This document shows, piece after piece, positions 17,501-26,750 of a stretch of DNA of 64,000 nucleotides (the first letter of the stretch is position 1; every line of letters begins with the position of its first letter). The DNA is taken from assembly GCA_010202265.1 (NCBI GenBank), contig CP047918.1:186001-250000 (forward strand). The letters are read 5' to 3'. This DNA is from Candidatus Saccharibacteria bacterium oral taxon 955 (GTDB taxonomy: Bacteria > Patescibacteriota > Saccharimonadia > Saccharimonadales > Saccharimonadaceae). Position numbers and translations under genes: made by a program. The notes beneath the pieces were generated by a model. The model was not told the DNA's origin, did no database searches, and saw nothing but the letters and a program-made list of their open reading frames with translations.

Positions 17501-18790
17501 ATGAAGCACACTACTACCGAAGTCCGACTAAAAAACGGCGCACGCGGTCTTTTGATTGACATTCCCGGTGCGACGGTGATGAGTTTTCAGTTTCAATTTC
17601 GAGCTGGTAACCGCTATGTAAAACACAAAGACATCTACGAAACGGCACACATCATGGAGCATATGGCTTTTGGAGCAAATGCTGAGTTTCGAAATGAGCA
17701 TGCTTATGAGGCCGAGTTTACAAAAAATGGAGCGTATCATAACGCCTGGACGAGCGATCTGTCTATGGTATACGTTGCAGACTGTGCCGATTTTGAATGG
17801 GAGCGAATCTTGTCCCTGCAGAGGCTAGCGATTTGTCAACCGAAATTCAGGCAAGAAGAGCTAGAGGCTGAAAAAGGCAACGTAAAGAGTGAATTGACGG
17901 GGTATCTAAATAACCACAATCGTGTTTTGTGGCCAAAAATACAACAATTATTAGGCGAGGACGTCTATACATACTGGCAGAGGCTTCAGACTATAAATAA
18001 CGTCCAACTCAAGGACATCAGAGAGCATCATCGGCGAACTCATACCAGCGACAATATGCGCTTTGTGATCGCCGGTAAGCTAGAGGGTCGCAAGGCGAAA
18101 ATCCAGCGAATGCTCGAGGAATGGGAGCTTCCTCGAGGTGAACGTTTTGCTATACCAAAAGATGAGCTAACAAGCGGAAATCCTACACTAATTCGTCGTA
18201 AAGAGGCGAGCAACCTAACTTTTGGCTGGAGTATGACGTTGCCTCGCGAGCTGAGCGACGAGGAGGCTGAAGCCATGGCTTGCCTAGATCAGATTTTGAC
18301 GGGGACATTACACTCGCGTATTTATGGCGCCGCACGTAAGAAGGGGTTAGCTTATGGAATGTTTAGCGAAACATCAGTTGGCTTCCATGACAGTAGCTGG
18401 GATTTTGGGGGTCAGGTCAATCTAGATACGGCTGGCGGACTGGTTGATATCATTGTTCGCGAAGTCAAGGCCGTCATGGACGGCAAGATAACCGAAGAGG
18501 AGCTTGATGCCGCTAAATCATACGCTTTAGGACGTCATCAGATGGGGGCACAAACTGTTGCTCAGATTAGCAACTTCTATAGTGGGCGGTATTTCGGTGA
18601 CGGTTTTGTAAAGGATTACAATAAAGTACCTGATGCAATTCGTAAAATAACGCTTGAAAGAATGCTTGCGACTGCAAGAGAGTTTATTGCCCATAATACC
18701 TGGGTGCTTGCTGGGGTAAGTAGTGGCTCAAAAGAGGATATTACTGCGCTTGGCGATAAGCTAGAGACAATTTTTACGGTGAAGGAGTAG
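17501..18790 (+). CDS. M16 family zinc metallopeptidase
   Basis: 429 aa, two M16 half-domains. The inverted zinc motif HIMEH (residues about 52-56) is complete. A downstream EELEAEKGNVKSEL segment supplies the third ligand glutamate about 75 residues later. The second half (about 230-429) has the structural M16 domain with RKKGLAYGMFSETS. It lacks a signal peptide, so it is probably cytoplasmic and degrades peptides. It starts 3 nt after the secA stop, and murD follows 4 nt after its own stop, placing it in a secA-M16-murD-htpX run. Confidence 0.88.
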   Translation: MKHTTTEVRLKNGARGLLIDIPGATVMSFQFQFRAGNRYVKHKDIYETAHIMEHMAFGANAEFRNEHAYEAEFTKNGAYHNAWTSDLSMVYVADCADFEWERILSLQRLAICQPKFRQEELEAEKGNVKSELTGYLNNHNRVLWPKIQQLLGEDVYTYWQRLQTINNVQLKDIREHHRRTHTSDNMRFVIAGKLEGRKAKIQRMLEEWELPRGERFAIPKDELTSGNPTLIRRKEASNLTFGWSMTLPRELSDEEAEAMACLDQILTGTLHSRIYGAARKKGLAYGMFSETSVGFHDSSWDFGGQVNLDTAGGLVDIIVREVKAVMDGKITEEELDAAKSYALGRHQMGAQTVAQISNFYSGRYFGDGFVKDYNKVPDAIRKITLERMLATAREFIAHNTWVLAGVSSGSKEDITALGDKLETIFTVKE

Positions 18791-18794
18791 TAAA

Positions 18795-20075
18795 TTGAAA
18801 GTTGCAATTGCTGGATACGGAATTGAAGGTGAGTCAAGCTATCGATACTACGCTGATCGGGGCGATGATGTAACGATTGTCGATGAGAATAGTGCGCCAA
18901 AAAGACCGCTTCCAGATGGTGCTAATACCATACTCGGCGAGGGAGCATTCTCCAGGCTACATGGGTTTGACCTGGTAGTTAGGACGGCGGGCTTGAACCC
19001 GGGTCTAATTCAGACTGACGGCACTATATGGTCGGCAACAAATGAGTTTTTTACGCGCTGCCCAGCGCTGATTATTGGGGTGACTGGCACAAAGGGCAAG
19101 GGGACGACGTGTAGTTTGATTGCCTCTATATTGCGAGCAAGTGGTAGAAATGTGCATCTAGTTGGCAATATAGGTACACCTGCGCTTGATACTCTCTCGT
19201 CGATCCAGCCTGATGACGTTGTTGTATATGAGATGAGTAGTTTTCAGCTATGGGACATCAAAATGAGTCCAAAGATTGCTGTTGTCCTGATGATAGAACA
19301 AGACCATCTGGATGTGCATGCAGACATGAATGAGTATCTTTTGGCAAAATCAAATATCGTCAAGTACCAGTCGTCAGATGATACTGTGATCTACCATCCG
19401 ACAAACCATAACACGGCAAAGGTTGTTGAGGGAGCATTGTCACACAAGGTTAGGTATGCGATTCCTGACGATCGGCAAGTCTATGTACGAGATGACCTGT
19501 TCTTTATCCAAAATAGGCCTATTTGCTCGGTCGACGCTATGCAAATTCCAGGAGCATTTAACTGCGAAAATGCCTGTGCCGCGATTAGTGCCGCACTGTT
19601 AGCTGGGGCGTCAGTTGATGCTGTTGAAGCTGGACTCCGTAGTTTTACTGGATTACCACATCGTCTCAAGTTCGTTCGAGAAGTAAATAATGTACGCTAC
19701 TATGACGATAGTATCGCCACAACTCCAGGTTCGGCAATTGCCGCTTTATCGGCGTTTACTCAACCAAAGGTCATCATACTCGGTGGCTCAGATAAGGGTG
19801 CGGATTATCGCACTCTTATAGAGGCTTGTCGAGGCGCAGAAGCTGCAGTGGTTGCTATTGGACAGACGGGAGGACGTATTTATGATTTATGCAAGGAGTT
19901 GGGCGTGTCGGTACACAGAGAAACTGGTGATATGAATGCGGTTGTCGCAGCGGCCAGCTCGATAGCAAAGGAGAACGGAGTCGTTATACTTAGCCCAGCT
20001 AGTGCTAGTTTTGACCAATATAAAAGTTACATAGACCGTGGCGAGCAGTTTACGACGGCGGTAGGGAGGCTGTAG
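18795..20075 (+). CDS. murD: UDP-N-acetylmuramoylalanine--D-glutamate ligase
   Basis: 426 aa. It adds D-Glu to UDP-MurNAc-L-Ala in the cytoplasmic steps of peptidoglycan synthesis. An N-terminal Rossmann-like domain (KVAIAGYGIEGESSYRYY) is followed by the Mur ligase P-loop GVTGTKGKGTTCSL (about 94-107), the Glu/His active-site segment and the C-terminal domain with YYDDSIATTPGSAIAAL and VIILGGSDKGADY. The TTG start is chosen because AAGGAG lies 7 nt upstream and the frame begins with the conserved first strand. Confidence 0.94.
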   Translation: MKVAIAGYGIEGESSYRYYADRGDDVTIVDENSAPKRPLPDGANTILGEGAFSRLHGFDLVVRTAGLNPGLIQTDGTIWSATNEFFTRCPALIIGVTGTKGKGTTCSLIASILRASGRNVHLVGNIGTPALDTLSSIQPDDVVVYEMSSFQLWDIKMSPKIAVVLMIEQDHLDVHADMNEYLLAKSNIVKYQSSDDTVIYHPTNHNTAKVVEGALSHKVRYAIPDDRQVYVRDDLFFIQNRPICSVDAMQIPGAFNCENACAAISAALLAGASVDAVEAGLRSFTGLPHRLKFVREVNNVRYYDDSIATTPGSAIAALSAFTQPKVIILGGSDKGADYRTLIEACRGAEAAVVAIGQTGGRIYDLCKELGVSVHRETGDMNAVVAAASSIAKENGVVILSPASASFDQYKSYIDRGEQFTTAVGRL

Positions 20076-20077
20076 GA

Positions 20078-20995
20078 ATGGATCAGCAAAAATATACCAA
20101 AGGACAGCTGGCGGTGCAGCGTGCGTATTCTTCTAGTGATTTGATCGTGCTGACGATGACGTTTGTAACGTTCTTTTTATTGACGTGCGGTTACTTTATC
20201 GTTAGCTATTTTATTGAGGCCACAAAAGAAGAGCCGTTAACGCCGATTGTGGCGACGATAGGTTTAATCGGTGTTATGATTGGCGGTGTATTCTTGTTTA
20301 TTTTAGCGATATTGATCGGTATGTTCATTATAAAGATGCAGCGGCAGAACATGCTCGGCAATGCTCTTCAGGTAGAGTATAGCGCCTATGCTTGGCTGCG
20401 CGACTGGGTGAATGAGGTTTCGGCTGACTTAGAATTACCGCGGGTTGAGATATTTATTACCCAAGATCCAGTCATCAATGCTTATTCGTTTGGTTTCGTG
20501 CGTCCATATACGATCGTTCTCCATTCGGGGTCTATTCGCTATCTTTCACATGATGAGCTAAAGGCGGTTGTTGTGCATGAAATGGGTCACATTAAATACG
20601 GACATACAGTTGCGTCTCTTTACTTTATACCGTTCATGAGTCTGCCGGTGCTTGGTTCTATATTTACTTGGCTTGCTGGTTTTTGGCAACGACGAGCAGA
20701 GCTGACGTGTGATCGTCTGGCGCTTATGTATATGGGCAATTCGGAGCTGGTCAAGAGCGCCCTTATCAAGGTGCATGTTGGGCCCGATGTGGCTGGTGGT
20801 ATGAATGACATTGCTCGTCAGTGGCTGCAGTACAATGCCGAGCGACCAATGAATCGCTTAGCGCAGACGTTTAGTACTCATCCGTTTCTGGTGCGACGCT
20901 TAAGTCATTTAGATCGATGGAAGGAGGTAGTTGAGGCCTCAAACCCAAATGATATAATAGACAACAATGCAACCGCTAAAGAAACGAAGTCTTGA
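20078..20995 (+). CDS. htpX: HtpX-like M48 membrane metalloprotease
   Basis: 305 aa. Two N-terminal membrane helices (about 22-47 and 58-88) precede a cytoplasmic protease domain with HEMGH (HExxH) near residue 167. Further hydrophobic segments follow, then RRAELTCDRLAL supplying the third zinc ligand Glu. HtpX-type enzymes degrade damaged membrane proteins. The start is 2 nt after the murD stop. Its last 29 bases overlap prfB, and the prfB promoter lies inside its coding sequence. Confidence 0.9.
   Translation: MDQQKYTKGQLAVQRAYSSSDLIVLTMTFVTFFLLTCGYFIVSYFIEATKEEPLTPIVATIGLIGVMIGGVFLFILAILIGMFIIKMQRQNMLGNALQVEYSAYAWLRDWVNEVSADLELPRVEIFITQDPVINAYSFGFVRPYTIVLHSGSIRYLSHDELKAVVVHEMGHIKYGHTVASLYFIPFMSLPVLGSIFTWLAGFWQRRAELTCDRLALMYMGNSELVKSALIKVHVGPDVAGGMNDIARQWLQYNAERPMNRLAQTFSTHPFLVRRLSHLDRWKEVVEASNPNDIIDNNATAKETKS
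20953..20958 (+). promoter_or_regulatory. -10 box of prfB (TGA-TATAAT), inside htpX
   Basis: An extended -10 element, TGA then TATAAT, ends 8 nt before the prfB ATG at 20967. It lies within the htpX coding region, giving prfB its own leaderless transcript. Confidence 0.6.
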
Positions 20996-22046
20996 TCTGT
21001 TAGGGCAGATCTCTGCCACCTACGATCAGCTGGCTATTGACGCAAAGCAGGAGGAGCTGACGGCAATTGAGGAACAGCTGTCTGACGCCAATGTTTGGGT
21101 GAATCCCGAGCGCGCTCAGATTCTTGCGCGTGAGTCGGCTACGCTACACGGTCAGGTTGAGCCGTGGCAAGTGTTAAAATCTCAAATATCAGACATAGTT
21201 GAGTTGATGGATTTGGGTGATGAGACGATGCTGCCTGAGTTCGAGCAGCAGATTAATGCGCTTGAAGATGAGTATCGGGAGCGTCGCAAAGAGTTGCTGT
21301 TTGATGGTGAATATGACGGACGTGGTGCTATTCTCAAGCTAAGCTCCGGTGCTGGTGGTACTGACGCGCAAGATTGGACAGAGATGCTCGAGCGTATGTA
21401 TTTGCGTTGGGCGGAAAAATCTGGCCTTGCGACCGAGCTTGTTGAGCGGTCAACAGGTGAAATGGCAGGAATCAAGAGTGCAACATATATTGTACGTGGT
21501 GCTTACGCTTATGGTAAACTTCGGTCTGAACATGGTGTTCATCGGTTAGTTCGTCTTAGTCCGTTTAATTCCGATAATCTTCGTCAGACCAGTTTTGCGC
21601 TGGTTGAGGTTATGCCCGAGATTGATGCGCCAGATGAGGTCTCTATAGCCGATAAGGATCTAAAGATTGACGTATACCGAAGTGGCGGCCATGGCGGTCA
21701 GAGTGTCAATACGACCGACTCAGCTGTGCGCGTAACACATATTCCTACTGGTACTGTCGTTGCTATTCAAAACGAGCGTAGTCAGATACAAAACAGAGAA
21801 ACAGCTCTTAAGATCCTTCGCGGGAAACTAACTCAAATGAAGCTAGAGCAACACGCCGAAACACTTGCTGATTTACGCGCAGGAGAGTCTGCAAGCTGGG
21901 GGGCGCAGATCAGAAATTATATCCTTCATCCCTACACTATGGTCAAGGATACGCGAACCAAGCATGAGAATCGTGATGTGCAAAGAGTCCTTGATGGATC
22001 GATTGACGAATTTATCGATGCATACTTATCTCAAGGTATTTCCTAG
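20967..22046 (+). CDS. prfB: Peptide chain release factor 2
   Basis: 359 aa. It ends translation at UGA and UAA. It has an N-terminal helical domain, the codon-recognition tripeptide SPF in VRLSPFNSDNLRQ, and the catalytic loop SGGHGGQSVNTTDSAVR with GGQ. No internal programmed frameshift site is needed because the frame is continuous. RF2 together with TGA stops elsewhere (for example 35995-35997 and 38897-38899) shows the standard code. It overlaps htpX by 29 bp. Confidence 0.96.
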   Translation: MQPLKKRSLDLLGQISATYDQLAIDAKQEELTAIEEQLSDANVWVNPERAQILARESATLHGQVEPWQVLKSQISDIVELMDLGDETMLPEFEQQINALEDEYRERRKELLFDGEYDGRGAILKLSSGAGGTDAQDWTEMLERMYLRWAEKSGLATELVERSTGEMAGIKSATYIVRGAYAYGKLRSEHGVHRLVRLSPFNSDNLRQTSFALVEVMPEIDAPDEVSIADKDLKIDVYRSGGHGGQSVNTTDSAVRVTHIPTGTVVAIQNERSQIQNRETALKILRGKLTQMKLEQHAETLADLRAGESASWGAQIRNYILHPYTMVKDTRTKHENRDVQRVLDGSIDEFIDAYLSQGIS

Positions 22047-22142
22047 GATTTATAGGCTAATTTGCTACTGCCAATCCAGGGAGTCGTGTATACTGGTATA
22101 CGTAAGAACATTACGAATGACGGGTCATCCGTAGGAGTAGAT

Positions 22143-22739
22143 ATGAAGAAAAAGTTTGGTGTTATCGGCGTTATTGCGGTGGTTGTCGTGCTGATTGGAG
22201 CTTTGCTCATTGGGACGTACAACGGTCTTGTTGGTGAGCGCGAAAAAGTCACAAAAGCATTTAGTGACGTTAAGGTGCAATACCAGCGTCGAGCAGATCT
22301 GGTCGACAGCCTGGTCAATACCGTTAAAGGTTCGGCGAACTTCGAGCAGACTACTTTGACGAACGTGACAGAGGCGCGTGCAAAGGTTGGTAAAATGACT
22401 ATCGACGCAAGTTCTTCGCAAGAGCAGATTAAACAATACGTTGAGGCGCAAAACCAAATGACTGGCTCGCTGAGTCGGCTGATTGCAGTTGCAGAGAATT
22501 ATCCAGACCTAAAGACGACCGCAGCCTTTCGTGACTTGATGGTGCAGCTTGAGGGCACGGAGAACCGTATTGCTGTTGCACGCTCTGACTACAATGAAAT
22601 TGCACGACCGTATAATACTCGAGTGCAGACATTTCCGACGAGCATCGTAGCCGGTATCTTTGGCTTCTCAAAGCAGGCGTACTTTGAGTCTGCGTCTGGC
22701 ACAGAGAACGCTCCAAAAGTAAACTTCGGTACAAAATAG
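22143..22739 (+). CDS. lemA: LemA family protein
   Basis: 198 aa. An N-terminal membrane helix (about 5-27) is followed by the LemA helical bundle with YNGLVGEREKVTKAFSDVKVQYQRRADLV, NVTEARAKV and the C-terminal TFPTSIVAGIFGF. ATG 22143 is chosen because the helix begins directly after it and AGGAG lies 5 nt upstream. A possible -10 TATACT lies at 22088-22093. LemA genes are commonly next to TPM-domain genes, as here. The molecular role is not settled. Confidence 0.92.
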   Translation: MKKKFGVIGVIAVVVVLIGALLIGTYNGLVGEREKVTKAFSDVKVQYQRRADLVDSLVNTVKGSANFEQTTLTNVTEARAKVGKMTIDASSSQEQIKQYVEAQNQMTGSLSRLIAVAENYPDLKTTAAFRDLMVQLEGTENRIAVARSDYNEIARPYNTRVQTFPTSIVAGIFGFSKQAYFESASGTENAPKVNFGTK

Positions 22740-22743
22740 GACT

Positions 22744-23682
22744 ATGATTGCGATGGGGGGAAGCCTGCGCCGAAAAGTCATCGGATCGATGTTTGTGGCA
22801 CTGGTCGCAGTTGGGCTAATTGCGCCATCTGTTTCGGCGCTTGCGGTTCCTCCGGCGCCGCCTCTGGATAGGCCGATTGTTGATCAAGCGGAGGCTCTGA
22901 CCACCGAAGACATTAACCGTCTGTCGGCAAAAATTAACAACAGTCGCTCGAAAAAAGATTACCAGATAGGTGTATTGATTGTTCCAACGCTGGGTGAGGG
23001 CGAATATATAGAAGGGTACTCAATTGATGTTGCTCGCAAGTGGGGCATCGGGACATCGGGCAAGAATAACGGGGTGCTGTTGCTCATTGTCCTCAAGGAT
23101 CGCAAGGTTAGAATTGAAGTTGGTAGAGGCTTAGAGGGAGACCTGACGGACGTAGAGTCTGGTCGAATCATTCGTAACGTTATAGCACCAGAGTTTCGTG
23201 AGCGTCGCTATGCACAGGGGATTGATATGGCGCTCGATAGTATCACAGCTCAGGTTGAGGGGCGCGCGGACCCTAATGAGGGCAAGATGGGCTCAATGGC
23301 CGAAGAGTTTAATCCGTTTTGGTTGGCTTGTCTTGGTTTTATATTAGCTCCTTGGCTTGGTTCGGTCCTTGGTCGTAGTAAGAGCTGGTGGGCTGGTGGT
23401 GTGATTGGCGGCGGTTTCGGTATTGTTATTGCTGGACTAATGAGTTGGACGCTAGGTGCGCTTATTGGCGCTGGCGCCCTGGCCATAGCTGGACTAGTAT
23501 TTGATTATTTTGTCTCGAAAAATTATCGCAGTCGTACGTCTCGAGGTGAGAAACCCTCGTGGTGGGCTGGTGGAACGCATTTCGGTGGCGGATCAAGTAG
23601 CGGTGGATCTTCGAGCGGCTTTGGCGGTGGAAGCTTCGGTGGCGGTGGCTTCAGCGGTGGCGGTGCAAGCGGTAGCTGGTAA
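22744..23682 (+). CDS. TPM-domain membrane protein (YgcG family)
   Basis: 312 aa. A signal peptide (about 8-32) is followed by an extracytoplasmic TPM domain (about 40-175) with IVDQAEALTTEDINRL, VLLLIVLKDRKVRIEVGRGLEGDLTD and GIDMALDSI. Membrane segments lie at about 195-255. The protein ends in a Gly/Ser-rich tail of about 40 residues, a common TPM-protein ending. The start is 4 nt after lemA, so they form an operon. Proposed family roles are in envelope quality control; nothing here narrows this. Confidence 0.88.
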   Translation: MIAMGGSLRRKVIGSMFVALVAVGLIAPSVSALAVPPAPPLDRPIVDQAEALTTEDINRLSAKINNSRSKKDYQIGVLIVPTLGEGEYIEGYSIDVARKWGIGTSGKNNGVLLLIVLKDRKVRIEVGRGLEGDLTDVESGRIIRNVIAPEFRERRYAQGIDMALDSITAQVEGRADPNEGKMGSMAEEFNPFWLACLGFILAPWLGSVLGRSKSWWAGGVIGGGFGIVIAGLMSWTLGALIGAGALAIAGLVFDYFVSKNYRSRTSRGEKPSWWAGGTHFGGGSSSGGSSSGFGGGSFGGGGFSGGGASGSW

Positions 23683-23728
23683 TCGCTAACATGTGCTTGT
23701 CGCGATAGCCCTTGTGGTTATTCTATGC

Positions 23729-23734
23729 TATACT
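23729..23734 (+). promoter_or_regulatory. -10 box of ftsE (TGC-TATACT), leaderless spacing
   Basis: An extended -10 element (TGC then TATACT) ends 7 nt before ATG 23742. The preceding in-frame GTG at 23712 would lie upstream of the transcript, which supports ATG 23742. Confidence 0.6.
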
Positions 23735-23741
23735 GTCACCA

Positions 23742-24425
23742 ATGATTCTGTTAGATAGGGTAACGAAATCTTATAGCAAAGAGGCGAAGCCGGCCCTAAG
23801 CCGAGTGTCGCTTCATATAGAGCCAAATGAATTTGTGATTATTGTTGGTACTTCTGGTGCTGGTAAGTCAACTCTTCTTAAGCTGTTGACTCGTGAGGAA
23901 AAGCCGACAAGTGGCAAGATTGTTGTCGGAGGTATTGATTACGATACGCTTAAAGACAAACACATACCGTTACTGAGGCGCAAAATCGGTGTAGTGTTTC
24001 AGGATTTTAAACTTCTCCCACAACGGACAGTATTTGAAAACGTGGCATTTGCTCTTGAAATTGCGGGTATGACAAATCGTGAGATTAAAACTACCGTGCC
24101 AAAGGTGATTGAGCTCGTGGGATTAAAAGGTAAAGAGAAGAACTTCCCACATCAGCTGTCTGGTGGTGAGCGCCAGCGCGTTGCGATTGCTCGTGCGGTA
24201 GTGCGTCAGCCAAAGATCCTGATTGCTGATGAGCCAACAGGAAATCTTGACCCGAAGCACAGTTGGGATATTGTTCGACTGCTTGAAAAGATCAATAAAT
24301 ACGGAACAACAGTTCTTTTGACGACACACAATGTCGAGATAGTAAACAAACTGAAGCGTCGAGTCATCACCATAGATCATGGCAAGATCACGTCCGATCA
24401 GGCGCAAGGGAGTTACCGACAATAA
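23742..24425 (+). CDS. ftsE: Cell division ATP-binding protein FtsE
   Basis: 227 aa. ABC ATPase with Walker A GTSGAGKSTLL, Q-loop VFQDFKLLP, signature LSGGERQRVAIARA, Walker B ILIADEPTGNLD and switch segment TTHN. FVIIVGTSG and QDFKLLPQRTVFENVAF are close to bacterial FtsE. With FtsX it forms the complex that switches on septal peptidoglycan hydrolases. ATG 23742 gives the standard MILLDRVTKSY N-terminus. The stop overlaps the ftsX ATG by one base. Confidence 0.95.
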   Translation: MILLDRVTKSYSKEAKPALSRVSLHIEPNEFVIIVGTSGAGKSTLLKLLTREEKPTSGKIVVGGIDYDTLKDKHIPLLRRKIGVVFQDFKLLPQRTVFENVAFALEIAGMTNREIKTTVPKVIELVGLKGKEKNFPHQLSGGERQRVAIARAVVRQPKILIADEPTGNLDPKHSWDIVRLLEKINKYGTTVLLTTHNVEIVNKLKRRVITIDHGKITSDQAQGSYRQ

Positions 24426-25402
24426 TGGCAAAAGACAAGAATGCACGCGCTTTTGCGCAGCAAAAATATCATCGACGTCAATGGATGACATTTCTTAGGA
24501 TGTGTCGATACGGAATCAACAACTTTACACGTAATGCCTGGTTGACAATTGCAGCAACAGCGGTTATGACGATAACCTTGTTGATTATCTTTATGACACT
24601 AGTGGCGCAAAATGTCTTGAGCGACTCGGTGAATGAAATCAGCAGGCGAGTCGACATGTCGATTTACCTAAAAACGGGTACAAAGGAGGAGCAGGCTCTC
24701 CCAATCATGAAGGAGCTGAAGAAGCTCTCAAACGTGAGTGATGTCACGTTTATAGACTCGGATCGCGCTCGTGAGCAAACAGCACAGGACAACAAGACTG
24801 ACAAAAAGACTCTCAATGCCATCAATCTGGCGACCAATCAGCTCCCTTCAACGATCCGCGTTAGCCTAAAAGATATAAATGACACCTCTCAGCTTGATGA
24901 GTTTGTAAAGAAAAGCGAGACTCTCAAGAAGCTTATCCACCCCGAGAGGGCGCCGTCATTTGCTGGTGCGCGTCGAACTGCGATTCAAAATATCGGTCAA
25001 TGGATTGGGTTTGCTCAGCGTGTCGGCATCGGGGCGAGTATCCTATTTGTCGTGATCTCTTCTTTGATAGTCTTTAACACTATCCGCATGGCTATATTTA
25101 ATCGTCGCGATGAGATCGAGATGATGAAGCTGATTGGTGCAAACAAGAGCTTTATCCGTGGACCGTTCGTTGTTGAAGCGATAGTTTATGGGCTAATTGC
25201 CGCTGTGATTGCTACGTTTATTGGTGTAGGTGTCCTTTATCTCACTGGAAATGGACTTGCCGATAATGGAGTGGTAGTAAAGGGGACCGTTGATTTTATT
25301 ACAACTTATATTGGATTTGTCTTACTCGCGATGATTGGCATTGGGTCTCTGGTGGGAACGGTTTCGTCGCTGTTTGCAACTCGTCGACACCTCAAAATTT
25401 AG
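24425..25402 (+). CDS. ftsX: Cell division protein FtsX
   Basis: 325 aa. A cytoplasmic N-terminus, one helix (about 35-57), an extracellular loop (about 60-200) and three helices ending in LFATRRHLKI. The coupling segment FNRRDEIEMMKLIGANKSFIRGPFVVE is typical of FtsX. The extracellular loop is the part known to engage a coiled-coil hydrolase or adaptor. The next gene encodes a secreted coiled-coil CHAP hydrolase, the expected partner. Confidence 0.95.
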   Translation: MAKDKNARAFAQQKYHRRQWMTFLRMCRYGINNFTRNAWLTIAATAVMTITLLIIFMTLVAQNVLSDSVNEISRRVDMSIYLKTGTKEEQALPIMKELKKLSNVSDVTFIDSDRAREQTAQDNKTDKKTLNAINLATNQLPSTIRVSLKDINDTSQLDEFVKKSETLKKLIHPERAPSFAGARRTAIQNIGQWIGFAQRVGIGASILFVVISSLIVFNTIRMAIFNRRDEIEMMKLIGANKSFIRGPFVVEAIVYGLIAAVIATFIGVGVLYLTGNGLADNGVVVKGTVDFITTYIGFVLLAMIGIGSLVGTVSSLFATRRHLKI

Positions 25403-25450
25403 TACGATAATATGACCGTGGGTTGACTGTGCTATATTGCTTATGGTAAC

Positions 25451-26662
25451 ATGTGGACAATGAAACTAATGTCCACCACAACAGTTTCAAAACATGGGTT
25501 AGTCACGAAGTCGGCTCTCGTGGCAACTGCTGTTGTGATGGGGATAAGCTCCCCAATGGCTCTGACGAGTCAAGCATTCGCCGACCAGTGGGATGACCAG
25601 ATGCGAGCGCTTAATGCGCAGATGCAACAGTATCAATCGCAGGCTAGTGCCCTAAATGCGCAGGCCAATACATTGCAGGCGCAGCTTGATCAGATTACTG
25701 CACAGAAAAATGCTATTTTAGCGCAGATTGATCTCAGCCAGAAGCAGTATGATGCGTTACAAAAGCAGATCGAAGAGACTAAACAGAAGATTGACGACAA
25801 CAAAGAAGCGCTTGGCCGAATTATTGCGGATATGTATGTCGATGGCTCGATTACGCCACTTGAGATGCTCGCTAGTAGCAAAAATATTGGCGACTATGTC
25901 GACCAGCAGGAGTATCGTAATTCTATTCAAAATACCCTCAGTGACACGATTGACCAGATCAATTCTCTAAAAAAGAAACTTGAGTCAAAGCAAAATGAGG
26001 TCAAAAAAGTCCTCGACCAGCAGAAAGACCAAAAGGCCCAACTGGCCGCCAAAGAAGCAGAGCAAGCGGAGCTTGTCGCCAAGACACGCAACGACGAGGC
26101 GGCGTATCAGCAGATGGCAAATGACGCAAAGGCCCAAGTTGAAAATGCAGCCGCTCAGCAACGGGCCTACTATGCATCGCTCCAGCAACAGAGTGGTGGT
26201 CGATTTACTAGCGGTATAATTGGTGGGCTGACGATTACGAGCTTTAGCGGCAATAGAGGCTGTGGCGGAGGATATCCATTCTGTGCCGGCCCGCTAGATT
26301 ACGGTGTCGATCCGTGGAATCTTTATACCCGAGAATGCGTCTCTTACGCAGCATGGCGTATCCAAAACGGCTATGGCAAACCTGTTGCGCCATTCCGTGG
26401 GGATGGTATGGCTTACGAATGGGAATGGAGTGCTCGTAAGGGCAACGGTACAAAAGCGACTCGTGTCAGTGACCCAGCGCCTGGTGATGCTGTCGTTCTG
26501 CCGATTACGCCCGGATTGGCTCCAGTTGGACACCTCATGGTTGTCGAGGGCGTTTCTGGCGACAATGTCTACGTCAGTCAATATAACTTCGGCGGTACAG
26601 GTGAGTACTCAACTATGACAATCAGTAAGTCTGCCTCACGAGTTATCTACCTTCGTTTTTAG
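25451..26662 (+). CDS. Secreted coiled-coil CHAP peptidoglycan hydrolase (PcsB-like)
   Basis: 403 aa. A signal peptide (about 20-44, ending AFADQ) is followed by a long coiled coil (about 45-250) with Gln/Ala-rich heptads and a hinge at MYVDGSITPLEMLASSKNIGDYV. After a Gly-rich linker comes a CHAP domain (about 275-403) with catalytic Cys in TRECVSYAAWRI and His in VGHLMVVEGV. This layout matches PcsB/RipC-type hydrolases held inactive by their coiled coil and activated by FtsEX. It lies directly downstream of ftsX. ATG 25460 and 25469 are alternative starts; TATATT at 25433-25438 is a possible -10. Confidence 0.9.
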   Translation: MWTMKLMSTTTVSKHGLVTKSALVATAVVMGISSPMALTSQAFADQWDDQMRALNAQMQQYQSQASALNAQANTLQAQLDQITAQKNAILAQIDLSQKQYDALQKQIEETKQKIDDNKEALGRIIADMYVDGSITPLEMLASSKNIGDYVDQQEYRNSIQNTLSDTIDQINSLKKKLESKQNEVKKVLDQQKDQKAQLAAKEAEQAELVAKTRNDEAAYQQMANDAKAQVENAAAQQRAYYASLQQQSGGRFTSGIIGGLTITSFSGNRGCGGGYPFCAGPLDYGVDPWNLYTRECVSYAAWRIQNGYGKPVAPFRGDGMAYEWEWSARKGNGTKATRVSDPAPGDAVVLPITPGLAPVGHLMVVEGVSGDNVYVSQYNFGGTGEYSTMTISKSASRVIYLRF

Positions 26663-26691
26663 CTTAAGCAAAAACATGTAAAAGTCTATAG

Positions 26692-26711
26692 CGCGCCCGC
26701 CCTGGGGTGCG
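26692..26711 (+). terminator. Weak GC-rich hairpin after the CHAP hydrolase gene
   Basis: A 7-bp GC-rich stem with one G-T pair (26692-26698 with 26705-26711) and a 6-nt loop, followed only by TTATAC. It may be a weak terminator; a -10 box (TATACT, 26713-26718) follows at once. Confidence 0.35.
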
Positions 26712-26750
26712 TTATACTATTGTTAAGTAGTTAGAATCAAGGAGTTAGTA

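Noticed and set aside
9521..25453. Identical 16-mer TGCTTATGGTAACATG at 9521-9536 and 25438-25453
   Set aside because: One shared 16-mer is expected about half the time by chance in 64 kb, and the two positions do not stand in the same relation to a start codon.
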